DNA from: Bordetella genomosp. 12
Lineage (GTDB): Bacteria > Pseudomonadota > Gammaproteobacteria > Burkholderiales > Burkholderiaceae_B
DNA length: 64,000 nt
Assembly (NCBI RefSeq): GCF_002261355.1
Contig: NZ_NEVU01000001.1
Coordinates: forward strand, 992,001 to 1,056,000
Direction: 5' to 3'
The notes beneath the pieces were generated by a model that saw only the letters and a program-made list of their open reading frames with translations, did not search any database and was not told the DNA's origin. The translations under genes were made by a program, and so were the position numbers. Of this stretch, positions 8,733 through 15,894 are shown piece after piece; position 1 is the stretch's first letter, and the number at the start of each line of letters is the position of its first letter.

Positions 8733-9521
8733 TTATTGCGCCGCGCCGCGCAGAAAGGCGAGGCGGCGTTCGAGGAAGCGGGCCAGCGCGTTCATCAGCC
8801 AGCCGACCAGGCCGACGACGAACATGCCGAAGATCACCAGATCCATCTGAAAGTGTTCGCTGCCCTCGATGAGCAGATTGCCGATGCCGACGCCGGCAAC
8901 CAGCAGATACTCGGCGCCGATGGTGGCCAGCCAGGAGTAGATCAGTGCCAGATAGATGCCCGTGAAGATGGCCGGCGTGGCCGCGGGCAGCACCACGTAC
9001 AGAAAGGTCTGCCAGCGCGTATAGCCATACACGCGGGCGACTTCCAGCAGGGCCGGCGGGGTGCTGCGTATGCCGTCGCAGGTGTTGACGACCACCGGCA
9101 CGAGCGCGGCCAGCGACAGAAACACTACCTTGGCGATATCGCCCAGTCCGAACCACACCGAGATCAGCGGGATCCAGGCAAAGAGCGAGATCTGCTTGAA
9201 GGTGTTGAAACTCGGGCCCACCAGGCGGTTGAAGCGGCGTGACAGCCCCAGCAGCGCGCCCAGCAGCAGGCCGCTGGTGGTGCCGATGACGAAACCGGTC
9301 AACTCGCGCGCCAGGCTCGCGCCCAGGGCGCGCCAGAGCTTGCCGGTGAGAATCTGGTCGGCGGCCGTTGCCAGCACTTTCGCCGGCGAGACCAGCAAGG
9401 CCGAGTTGACGACGCCGGCCTGCGAGGCGGCCCACCAGAGGACAATGAGGGCCAGGGGCAGGACCGCGCCGTGCCAGCGGCGCTGGTGTTCGTCTCCCGT
9501 GGCCAGCGTTTGCGTGCTCAT
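8733..9521 (-). CDS. SsuC/TauC-type ABC transporter permease (second of two)
   Basis: 262 aa from ATG 9521, sharing four bases with the preceding permease gene. About six membrane segments and the EAA loop 'EVARVYGYTRWQTFLYVVLPAATPAIFTGI' region (residues about 160-190) identify the BPD transport permease type. The substrate family is sulfonates, taurine, nitrate or riboflavin precursors. It differs in sequence from the preceding permease, so the importer may have a heterodimeric channel instead of the usual homodimer. Confidence 0.9.
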   Translation of the reverse strand: MSTQTLATGDEHQRRWHGAVLPLALIVLWWAASQAGVVNSALLVSPAKVLATAADQILTGKLWRALGASLARELTGFVIGTTSGLLLGALLGLSRRFNRLVGPSFNTFKQISLFAWIPLISVWFGLGDIAKVVFLSLAALVPVVVNTCDGIRSTPPALLEVARVYGYTRWQTFLYVVLPAATPAIFTGIYLALIYSWLATIGAEYLLVAGVGIGNLLIEGSEHFQMDLVIFGMFVVGLVGWLMNALARFLERRLAFLRGAAQ

Positions 9522-10342
9522 GCCCGTTCTCCCTGTGCGTTGCGGCGGCGGCTGGCGCCGATCAGGCGCGCTTCGGTCCAGTCCAGCAGGCGGTCGATGG
9601 CATAGCCCACGGCGCCCACGATGATGACGGCGGCCATGACCAGATCGAGCTGGAACAACTGGCGGCCATACACGATGAGGTAGCCCAGGCCTTCGCTCGA
9701 GGCGACCAGTTCGACGACCACCAGCGACAGCCAGGCCTTTGTGAAGCCCAGGCGCAGGCCGGTGAAGATGGTCGGCGTGGCCAGAGGCAACACCACTTCC
9801 AGCACTTCCTGGCGCCGGGTATAGCCGTAGACCCGCGCCACTTCGCGCAAGGCGGGGCTGGCCTGACGAAAGCCCTGCAATGTGCCCAGCGTCACGGGCA
9901 CGAGCGCGGCCTTGGCGATGAGGATGTACTTCAGGGTCTCGCCGATGCCCACCAGCAGCAGCACGAAGGGCAGCCAGGCCAGTACGGGGATCTGCACCAG
10001 CGCGTTGAACAGCGGCAGCACATAGGCCTGCAGCGGACGCCACAGGCCCATGGCCACGCCCAGGGCCAGGCCCAGCAGCGCGCCGGCGGCAAAGCCCACC
10101 AGCACCCGTGCCATGCTGGCGCCCAGGTGCAGCCAGAGATCGCCGCTGGTGGCCAGCTCGCGCAGCGTGTCCCAGACGTAGGCGGGTGGCGGCAGGACCT
10201 GGGGCGAGATCCAGCCCTGGGCCGCACCCGCGTGCCAGAGGATGTACAACAGGATGGGCAGCAGCCAGGGCGCGATCTGCCAGGCCAGGTTGCGGCCATC
10301 CAGGGCGATTGCCGGCAGGCGCGGCAGGCTCACAGTGCTCAT
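9518..10342 (-). CDS. SsuC/TauC-type ABC transporter permease (first of two)
   Basis: 274 aa. The start at 10342 ('MSTVSLPRLPA') is preferred over an upstream in-frame ATG because 'GAGGAA' lies just before it. Six or so membrane segments; EAA loop 'EVARVYGYTRRQEVLEVVLPLATPTIF' near the C-terminal third. The loop is nearly the same as in its neighbour, showing an old duplication within the operon. Twenty-two bases separate it from the binding-protein stop. Confidence 0.9.
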   Translation of the reverse strand: MSTVSLPRLPAIALDGRNLAWQIAPWLLPILLYILWHAGAAQGWISPQVLPPPAYVWDTLRELATSGDLWLHLGASMARVLVGFAAGALLGLALGVAMGLWRPLQAYVLPLFNALVQIPVLAWLPFVLLLVGIGETLKYILIAKAALVPVTLGTLQGFRQASPALREVARVYGYTRRQEVLEVVLPLATPTIFTGLRLGFTKAWLSLVVVELVASSEGLGYLIVYGRQLFQLDLVMAAVIIVGAVGYAIDRLLDWTEARLIGASRRRNAQGERA

Positions 10343-10364
10343 GACGGTTCCTCGGCGGGGCACG

Positions 10365-11450
10365 TTATTGCGCACTGGCCTGGCGCGGCGCCGCCACGGC
10401 CTTGCCGCTGGCGTCGTACGGGGTCCAGTAACCCGTCAGGCCCTGCGTCTTGAGCGCCTGTTCCAGATAGCGGGTGTCGAACCAGCCGTCGATGGGCACT
10501 TCACGGCGGATGAGTTTTTCTTTCAGGGCATCCGCCGCGACCGCTTTGTAGCGCGCGATGATGAAGTCATCGACCAGCGGCGAATTGCGCACGGCCAGAT
10601 CCTGCTTGTCGAACTCGGCGGCCCACGAGGCATAGGGCACGCCGCTCTTTTCCCAGATCTTGAACAGCGCATCCCGGTTGTTTTCGTCGGAGGCCCACTT
10701 GGCCGCCTGAACGAAAACGTCGACCACCTTCTGCACCTGGGCGGGATTGTCCCGCTCGAAGTCCTCGCGCACCAGCAGCGACGCCTGGCGCGTGAGGGCC
10801 GGATCCTCGCCCTGCGTGGAGTAGATGACCTTGGCCAGGCCCTGGTCGCGCACCTTGAACCATTCATAGCCGCCGAACGCCGCGTCCACGCCGTTGGACA
10901 CCAGGGCCGCCTGCGCGCTGCCCGCGTCCAGATTCACGCCCTTGATATCGCGCTCGGCCAGCCCGTGCGCGGCGAGCACATTGATGGCGACCAGATGGCC
11001 GTTGGTGCCGCGAAAGATCGACACTTTGCGGTCCTTGAGATCTTCGATGCGCGCCAAGGGAGAGGCCGGCGGCGCGACGACATAGAGGTTGTTGCGCGCG
11101 CCGCTGACCAGCAGCAGCTTGGTCTTGAGACCATTGGCGCGGCCCACGACCTGCGGCAGATCGCCCTGATAGGCGAAGTCGATCTGTTTGTTGGACAAGG
11201 CCTCGTTGACCGCGGGTCCGGCGCCCTTGAAAAACAGCCATTCGACCTTGACCCCATCGGCCTTGAAGGCGTCTTCGAGCGCGTGGGTGGCGCGCGCCAC
11301 CCCGCCGGGGGAGCCGCCCCAGGTGATGGGGTCGCCGCCGCCGGCGGTGGCCACGCCGATGCGGATGACCTCGGCGGCCTGGGCGCTGGCCGACAGGGCC
11401 AAGGCGAGAATCAGGGCCGCGCGGGCGGCCGTCTTGGACACGGTGTTCAT
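10365..11450 (-). CDS. Sulfonate-type ABC transporter substrate-binding protein (SsuA-like)
   Basis: 361 aa with a Sec signal peptide of about 25 residues ending 'ALSASAQA-AE'. The mature part begins 'VIRIGVATAGGGDPITWGG' and continues with 'FKGAGPAVNEALSNKQIDFAYQGDLP', the usual SsuA/NMT1 pattern in which the bound ligand is contacted by the 'GAGPA.NEAL' segment. Periplasmic receptor of the two-permease importer. It lies 15 bp downstream of the amidohydrolase stop, so both are probably on one transcript. Confidence 0.88.
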   Translation of the reverse strand: MNTVSKTAARAALILALALSASAQAAEVIRIGVATAGGGDPITWGGSPGGVARATHALEDAFKADGVKVEWLFFKGAGPAVNEALSNKQIDFAYQGDLPQVVGRANGLKTKLLLVSGARNNLYVVAPPASPLARIEDLKDRKVSIFRGTNGHLVAINVLAAHGLAERDIKGVNLDAGSAQAALVSNGVDAAFGGYEWFKVRDQGLAKVIYSTQGEDPALTRQASLLVREDFERDNPAQVQKVVDVFVQAAKWASDENNRDALFKIWEKSGVPYASWAAEFDKQDLAVRNSPLVDDFIIARYKAVAADALKEKLIRREVPIDGWFDTRYLEQALKTQGLTGYWTPYDASGKAVAAPRQASAQ

Positions 11451-11465
11451 GCAGGACTCCAGGGA

Positions 11466-12983
11466 TCAGGCCGCTTTGGCCTGGGGGGCAAGCTTGCGCT
11501 CGACTTCGGTGCCGGCGAAAAAGGCGGGATTGGCTTCGGTGTAGAAGCGGTAGGGGTTGCCGAAGACAAAGGCCTTGAAATCCTCGGCGCTCAGGACGCC
11601 CTGTTCGACGAGGTCCCAGCTTTCGGCCAGGGGTTCGGTCAGATCGGGGACATCCCAGTGGCCCACATCCGAGGACCAGATGGCATTGATCCTGGCGCCC
11701 AGCGGATTGACCCGGTCATTGAAGGCGGCCGCCACCGTACGGTCATCGGCTTCCGAGCCGAAGTAAAAGCTGTTGACCCAGCGGTCGCGGATGTCCTCGA
11801 CCTTTTCGATGCCGGCCAGGGCGAAGTCGTCGAGTTCGTCGGGATGGGGATCGCGGCTGTGGGGCAGGGCGGAGATGCCCAGGCTATCGCGCAGCAACTG
11901 CGCCGGATCCAGGTCGCGCCCCTTGATGAAGTCCGCGCCGTAGCGCTCGAACAGGCTCTTGAGCAGGGCCAGGTCGGCGTTGGCGGGGTTGTAGTTCTGG
12001 ACGGCGACGCGATTGCGCTTTTCCCAGCGATCCACCAGATGCGTGTAGACGTGCGAACCCCAGTCGGCGCCGCCTTCGAGCAGCCCCACGCGCAAGCCCG
12101 GAAAGCGCCGCGTCACCCCGCCGAAGAACAGCGCCTTGGCGAAGGCTTGCGAGCCATCAGCGAAATGGCCGATATGGTTGAACATGTAGTTGCTGATGGA
12201 CTGACGGCCCGTCCAGCCCTGGCTGCCGTAATGCGTGGTAACCGGCACGCCGAGCTCGACCACCTTGGCCCAAAAGGGGTCATAGTCGTACTCGCTGTCG
12301 ATGCCGTAGAAGTCGGTGTAGTGCGCATGCCGGGCGATGTCGGGATAGTCGCTGGCCGGGTATTTGTCGGCGATGGCGCGGATAGGGCGTTTGACGCCGC
12401 CAGGGATGTTGATCACCTTCAGGCCCAGCGTCTTGACCGCGAATTCCAGTTCTTCGATCGCTTCGGCAGGCGTGGTCATCGGGATGCCCGCCACCGGCGT
12501 GAGCCGGTCGCTGTACTTGCGGTACTGGTCGGCGTGGAAATGATTGATGGCGCGGTGCAGGGCCTGGCGCGTGTCATCGCGCGCGGCCAGGGGCGCCAGC
12601 ACATCGTTCGGAAAGAGCACGGAGTAATCCGCGCCCTGTTCGGCCAGACGCTCATAGAGCAGTTCGGGCAGGGTGTAGGTGGCCAGATCCAGGGTATTGC
12701 GTGTCACGCGCGCCCACCAGGGCGAGCGCAGCGTGCGGTGGTACTGGCGTTCTTGCGCGGTCTGCGCATACCAATCACGCCCCTGCGACTTGGTCGCGAA
12801 GCGCGAGCCCAATGCGCGGCGCAAGGCGTCGACCAGTTTGGCGCCGCCATAGTGCTGCACATAGTCTTCCAGGATGGGGGCGTAATCGTTGACGTGGACG
12901 TCGGTGTCGATCACCGGATAGTCCAGCGTGGCCTTGACGGCGGCGGATCGCGAGGCTTGGACACGGCTGAGGCGGTCGTTCAT
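11466..12983 (-). CDS. Amidohydrolase-2 family metal-dependent hydrolase/decarboxylase (ACMSD-like)
   Basis: 505 aa, longer than most ACMSD-family enzymes (330-400 aa). N-terminal metal motif appears as 'DTDVHVND' (residues about 24-31), in which the second His of the usual HxH is replaced by Asn; further ligands are likely His in 'VTTHYGS' and Asp in 'SSDVGHWD' near the C-terminus. Such enzymes cleave C-C or C-N bonds of carboxylated aromatic or hydroxylated substrates. As the first gene of the importer-monooxygenase operon it probably acts on the imported compound or its oxidation product. Reaction unknown. Confidence 0.78.
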   Translation of the reverse strand: MNDRLSRVQASRSAAVKATLDYPVIDTDVHVNDYAPILEDYVQHYGGAKLVDALRRALGSRFATKSQGRDWYAQTAQERQYHRTLRSPWWARVTRNTLDLATYTLPELLYERLAEQGADYSVLFPNDVLAPLAARDDTRQALHRAINHFHADQYRKYSDRLTPVAGIPMTTPAEAIEELEFAVKTLGLKVINIPGGVKRPIRAIADKYPASDYPDIARHAHYTDFYGIDSEYDYDPFWAKVVELGVPVTTHYGSQGWTGRQSISNYMFNHIGHFADGSQAFAKALFFGGVTRRFPGLRVGLLEGGADWGSHVYTHLVDRWEKRNRVAVQNYNPANADLALLKSLFERYGADFIKGRDLDPAQLLRDSLGISALPHSRDPHPDELDDFALAGIEKVEDIRDRWVNSFYFGSEADDRTVAAAFNDRVNPLGARINAIWSSDVGHWDVPDLTEPLAESWDLVEQGVLSAEDFKAFVFGNPYRFYTEANPAFFAGTEVERKLAPQAKAA

Positions 12984-13306
12984 GGCGGGCTCCAGAAAAG
13001 AAAATCACGGGCATCACTGCTGACGAAAACTCTATGACAGCGTGCCGCGCGGCCCAACGAAGGATTCGTTCTTTTCTTGTGCTTATGAGCAAATACCGCG
13101 GGCCCGCAAGGCGGGCTGCGCCGGGCCAGCCCTGCCGGCAAGCGGCGGCGCGACGAGCCCGGCCGCGTTTGCCTTTATCATGAAGGCCTGGCCCGACAAG
13201 GGCAGGAGGGGGGGCCGCGTGCTGCGCGCCAGCCCGACGGTGGCTCAAAAGGCGTACCGAGACAGGGCGGGCCTGGCCCGCGACGATTTCCTTTTTCGAG
13301 CTGATC
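12984..13306. other. Intergenic region between divergent amidohydrolase and Bug genes
   Basis: 323 bp with no gene that I can support. It must hold the promoters of the minus-strand importer operon and of the Bug gene. An AT-rich patch at about 13060-13090 is the most promoter-like part. I see no palindrome strong enough to call an operator. Confidence 0.5.
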
Positions 13307-14260
13307 ATGAAACGTATTCTTGCCGGCCTGTGCGCCAGCCTGGCGCTGGCCTCGGCCGCCCACGCCGCCTATCCCGACCGCCCCATCCGCCTGATCGTGC
13401 CCTTCCCGCCCGGGCAGGCCACCGATATCTTCGCGCGCGCGCTGGCCGAGAAACTGGGGAGCAACCTCAAGCAAACGATCGTGGTCGAGAACCGTGCCGG
13501 CGCGGGCAGCAACATCGGCATGGCCGAGGCCGCGCGCGCCAAGCCCGACGGCTACACGCTGGTGATCGCCGGCAGCGCCGCCGCGGTCAACCAGACGCTG
13601 TACAAAAACATCAACTACAGCCTGACCCAGGATTTCGCCCCGGTGTCCGGCGTGTTTTCCGTGCCGCTGGTCTTCCTGGCCACGCCGGCCTCGGGCATCA
13701 CCAGCCTTGCGGCCCTGGTCGAGCGCGCGCGCGCCGAACCGGGCGAGCTGGTCTACGCCAGCGCCGGCATCGGCGGCACGCAACATCTGGCGGCCGAGAT
13801 GTTCAAGGCCGCGGCCAATGTCGATGTGCGCCACATTCCGTACAAGGGCAGCGGCCCGGCTCAGGCCGACTTCCTGGGCGCGCAGGTGCCCTTGATGGTG
13901 GACTCGGTCACCGCGGCGCTGCCGCACATCCAGTCAGGCAAGGCGGTGCCGCTGGCGGTCACGACGCGCAAGCGCCTGGCGCAACTGCCCGACGTCCCCA
14001 CCGTGGCCGAGAGCTATCCCGGATTCGAGGCCATCGGCTGGGCCGCCGTGCTGGCGCCGGCGGGCACGCCCGATGCGATCACCGGCAGCCTGAGCCAGCA
14101 TATCGGGCAGGTGCTCAACAGCCCGGAGATGCGCAAGTTCTTCCATGACCGCGGCGCCGAAGCCATGCCTTCATCGCCGAAGGCGACGGCGGATTTCGTT
14201 GCCGCCGAAGTCGGAAAATGGGGCGAGGTGGTGCGCCGCTCGGGCGCCGAGGTGGATTGA
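13307..14260 (+). CDS. Bug/TctC family tripartite tricarboxylate-type binding protein (1)
   Basis: 317 aa with signal peptide '[20 protein letters not shown]' then '[16 protein letters not shown]', the hallmark Bug opening. The ligand-binding segments '[13 protein letters not shown]', 'AKPDGYTL' and '[16 protein letters not shown]' are present. Periplasmic capture of carboxylated compounds. There are no TctA/TctB membrane genes nearby, so it is one of the orphan Bug proteins so abundant in Bordetella and relatives. It stands alone, divergent from the amidohydrolase operon. Confidence 0.92.
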   Translation: MKRILAGLCASLALASAAHAAYPDRPIRLIVPFPPGQATDIFARALAEKLGSNLKQTIVVENRAGAGSNIGMAEAARAKPDGYTLVIAGSAAAVNQTLYKNINYSLTQDFAPVSGVFSVPLVFLATPASGITSLAALVERARAEPGELVYASAGIGGTQHLAAEMFKAAANVDVRHIPYKGSGPAQADFLGAQVPLMVDSVTAALPHIQSGKAVPLAVTTRKRLAQLPDVPTVAESYPGFEAIGWAAVLAPAGTPDAITGSLSQHIGQVLNSPEMRKFFHDRGAEAMPSSPKATADFVAAEVGKWGEVVRRSGAEVD

Positions 14261-14272
14261 CGCCGTGCCGGC

Positions 14273-14297
14273 CGGCCGGTTTGCGGACCGGCCGTTT
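14273..14297 (+). terminator. Probable intrinsic terminator of Bug gene 1
   Basis: Eight-bp perfect stem CGGCCGGT/ACCGGCCG with a six-base loop, followed by TTTGGT. Short T run, so of middling strength. Sits 12 bp after the stop and just before the Fur box. Confidence 0.5.
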
Positions 14298-14304
14298 GGT
14301 AATT

Positions 14305-14323
14305 GATAATTGAAACCATTATC
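14305..14323 (+). promoter_or_regulatory. Fur box upstream of ECF sigma gene
   Basis: GATAATTGAAACCATTATC matches 15 of 19 positions of the classical Fur box (GATAATGATAATCATTATC), with both outer hexamers perfect. It lies 27-45 bp before the sigma factor start and so would cover the promoter. Iron-loaded Fur would silence the sigma/FecR/receptor module. Confidence 0.75.
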
Positions 14324-14349
14324 ATGTGTGGCCTTAACGATCATGTGCC

Positions 14350-14838
14350 ATGCGTCCTTCCGGTTTCCTTGTCTTTTACGAAGAGCTGCTTGCGGTCTGG
14401 ACCCGGAAGCTGGGCTGCCGCGACGCGGCCCGCGATCTTGCGCACGATGCCTTCGTCAAATGCCTGGAGGCCGACAGCGCCAAGATCGAGCAGCCGCGGG
14501 CCTATCTGCATCAGGCCGCGCGCAATGCGGCGATCGACAACTTCCGCCGTGAGGGCGACCGCCAGTGGGTGCCGCTTGATACCATAGCTGCCGAGCCCGG
14601 CACGCTGGGCGATCCGGTGGCGCAAGCCCGCGCGCAGCAGTTGGGCGAGGCGCTGGAATCCGCCCTGGCGGAGTTGCCGCTCAAGTGCCGCCAGGTCTTT
14701 ATCTGGCAGCGCCTGGAGGGCCTGTCCCAGGCCGAGATCGCCCAGCGCATGGGCCTGTCCAAGAACATGGTCGAAAAATACATGATCCGCACTGCTTTGC
14801 ACCTGCGCGAGCGCCTGGGGGAATATGCGCCCAACTGA
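14350..14838 (+). CDS. ECF sigma-70 factor, FecI-like (iron starvation type)
   Basis: 162 aa with both sigma regions: region 2 ('YEELLAVWTRKLGCRDAARDLAHDAFVKCLE') and region 4 helix-turn-helix ('ELPLKCRQVFIWQRLEGLSQAEIAQRMGLSKNMVEKYM', landmark only). 'DLAHDAFVKCL' and 'SKNMVEKY' are typical of the FecI/FpvI/HurI group. Followed by overlapping FecR and a TonB receptor with an N-terminal signalling domain, so it takes part in cell-surface signalling by a ferric chelate. A Fur box lies in front. Confidence 0.92.
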   Translation: MRPSGFLVFYEELLAVWTRKLGCRDAARDLAHDAFVKCLEADSAKIEQPRAYLHQAARNAAIDNFRREGDRQWVPLDTIAAEPGTLGDPVAQARAQQLGEALESALAELPLKCRQVFIWQRLEGLSQAEIAQRMGLSKNMVEKYMIRTALHLRERLGEYAPN

Positions 14839-15784
14839 CCGCAAGGCCGACGAGGTGCGTGCCCAGGCTGCGCGCTGGTTCGCACGCAGCCGCGCCGACG
14901 CCCTGGACGCGGCCGGCCGCGCCGACCTCGATGCCTGGTTGCGCGAGGATCCGCGCCACCGCTATGAGTTTCAGGCGCTGGAGTCCATCTGGCAGGCCGC
15001 CGCGCAGGTGCCGGCCGACCGTCTGCGCGCCTTGGCCGAGCCGCCCGGCCACCGGCCTGCCCGCCGGCAGGCCTTGGCGCTGGGCGCCTGTGCCCTCGCG
15101 CTGGGGCTGGGTGTCGTGGTGTGGCGGTCCTTGCCCGGCGAGCCGCTGATCGAGTATCGCACCGCCGCCGGCGAGCGCCGCGAGGTCAGCCTGCCCGACG
15201 GCTCTCTGGCTCAACTCAATAGCCGCAGCCATCTGCGGTTGCGCTTCGATGCCCACCACCGCAAGGTGGAGCTGTTGGCCGGCGAAGCCATGTTCTCCGT
15301 GGTCAAGGATGCGAGCCGGCCCTTTTCGGTGGACGCCGGCGCGGGCACCGCCACCGTGACCGGCACCCGTTTCGATGTGCGGCGCGATGGTCAGGCGCTG
15401 CGCGTGGCGGTCGAATCCGGTTCGGTGAGCGTGGCCGGCAAGCATGACGACCGGGCCGTGGCCCTGGGCCCGGGGCAGGCCGCCAGCGTGGACCCGCAGG
15501 GCCGGGTCGGGGCGGTCGAGCCGGCCGGTCTGGAGACCACCCTGGCCTGGCGTTCGGGGCAGATCGTTTTTACCGACACCGATCTGCGCGCGGCGCTGCG
15601 CGAGGTGTCGCGCTACCGCGAGCATGCGGTCGTGCCGGCCGCGGATCCGCGCCTGGCCACGATGCGCCTGAGCAGCGTGTTCCGCATCGACGATACCGAG
15701 GCCTTTCTGCGCGCCTTGCCGCGCATCCTGCCGGTCGAACTGCGCACGCTGGCCGATGGCCGCGTCGAGGTCGTGCCGCGCTGA
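14825..15784 (+). CDS. FecR-like anti-sigma factor / sigma regulator
   Basis: 319 aa. N-terminal cytoplasmic domain (1-80) with 'AARWFARSRADALDAAGRADLDAWL' pattern (DUF4880), one membrane segment at about 83-103 ('ALALGACALALGLGVVVW'), then the periplasmic FecR domain with 'YRTAAGERREVSLPDGS', 'LNSRSHL' and 'GTRFDVR'. C-terminal part contains an STN-like segment 'REVSRYREHAVVPAADPRLA'. It overlaps the sigma gene by 14 bp. Expected to pass the signal from the receptor's N-terminal domain to the sigma factor. Confidence 0.92.
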   Translation: MRPTDRKADEVRAQAARWFARSRADALDAAGRADLDAWLREDPRHRYEFQALESIWQAAAQVPADRLRALAEPPGHRPARRQALALGACALALGLGVVVWRSLPGEPLIEYRTAAGERREVSLPDGSLAQLNSRSHLRLRFDAHHRKVELLAGEAMFSVVKDASRPFSVDAGAGTATVTGTRFDVRRDGQALRVAVESGSVSVAGKHDDRAVALGPGQAASVDPQGRVGAVEPAGLETTLAWRSGQIVFTDTDLRAALREVSRYREHAVVPAADPRLATMRLSSVFRIDDTEAFLRALPRILPVELRTLADGRVEVVPR

Positions 15785-15791
15785 CGGCGCG

Positions 15792-15815
15792 CTGTTACAA
15801 AATACTTGTGCCGGC
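15792..15815 (+). promoter_or_regulatory. Putative ECF-sigma promoter of the TonB receptor
   Basis: CTGTTACAAAA lies 8 bp after the fecR stop and about 90 bp before the receptor start. The same 11 bases occur at the equivalent place in the second sigma/FecR/receptor module of this window (minus strand, 40573-40591). Shared position and sequence suggest a promoter element read by FecI-like sigma factors. The matching -10 cannot be fixed by eye. Confidence 0.45.
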
Positions 15816-15894
15816 GATTCAGGTTTTTTCGCGCCGCTGCGTCTTCTTCGCCATTGCCGGGAACGAACCCGGCCGGATTCAGGGAGAAGAGGAA

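Noticed and set aside
10242-13037. A 931-codon open frame on the plus strand
   Set aside because: It lies wholly opposite the binding-protein and amidohydrolase genes, which have clear family motifs, signal peptide and overlaps. The antisense product is low in complexity (rich in Gly, Arg, His, Gln) as is usual for shadows in high-GC DNA.
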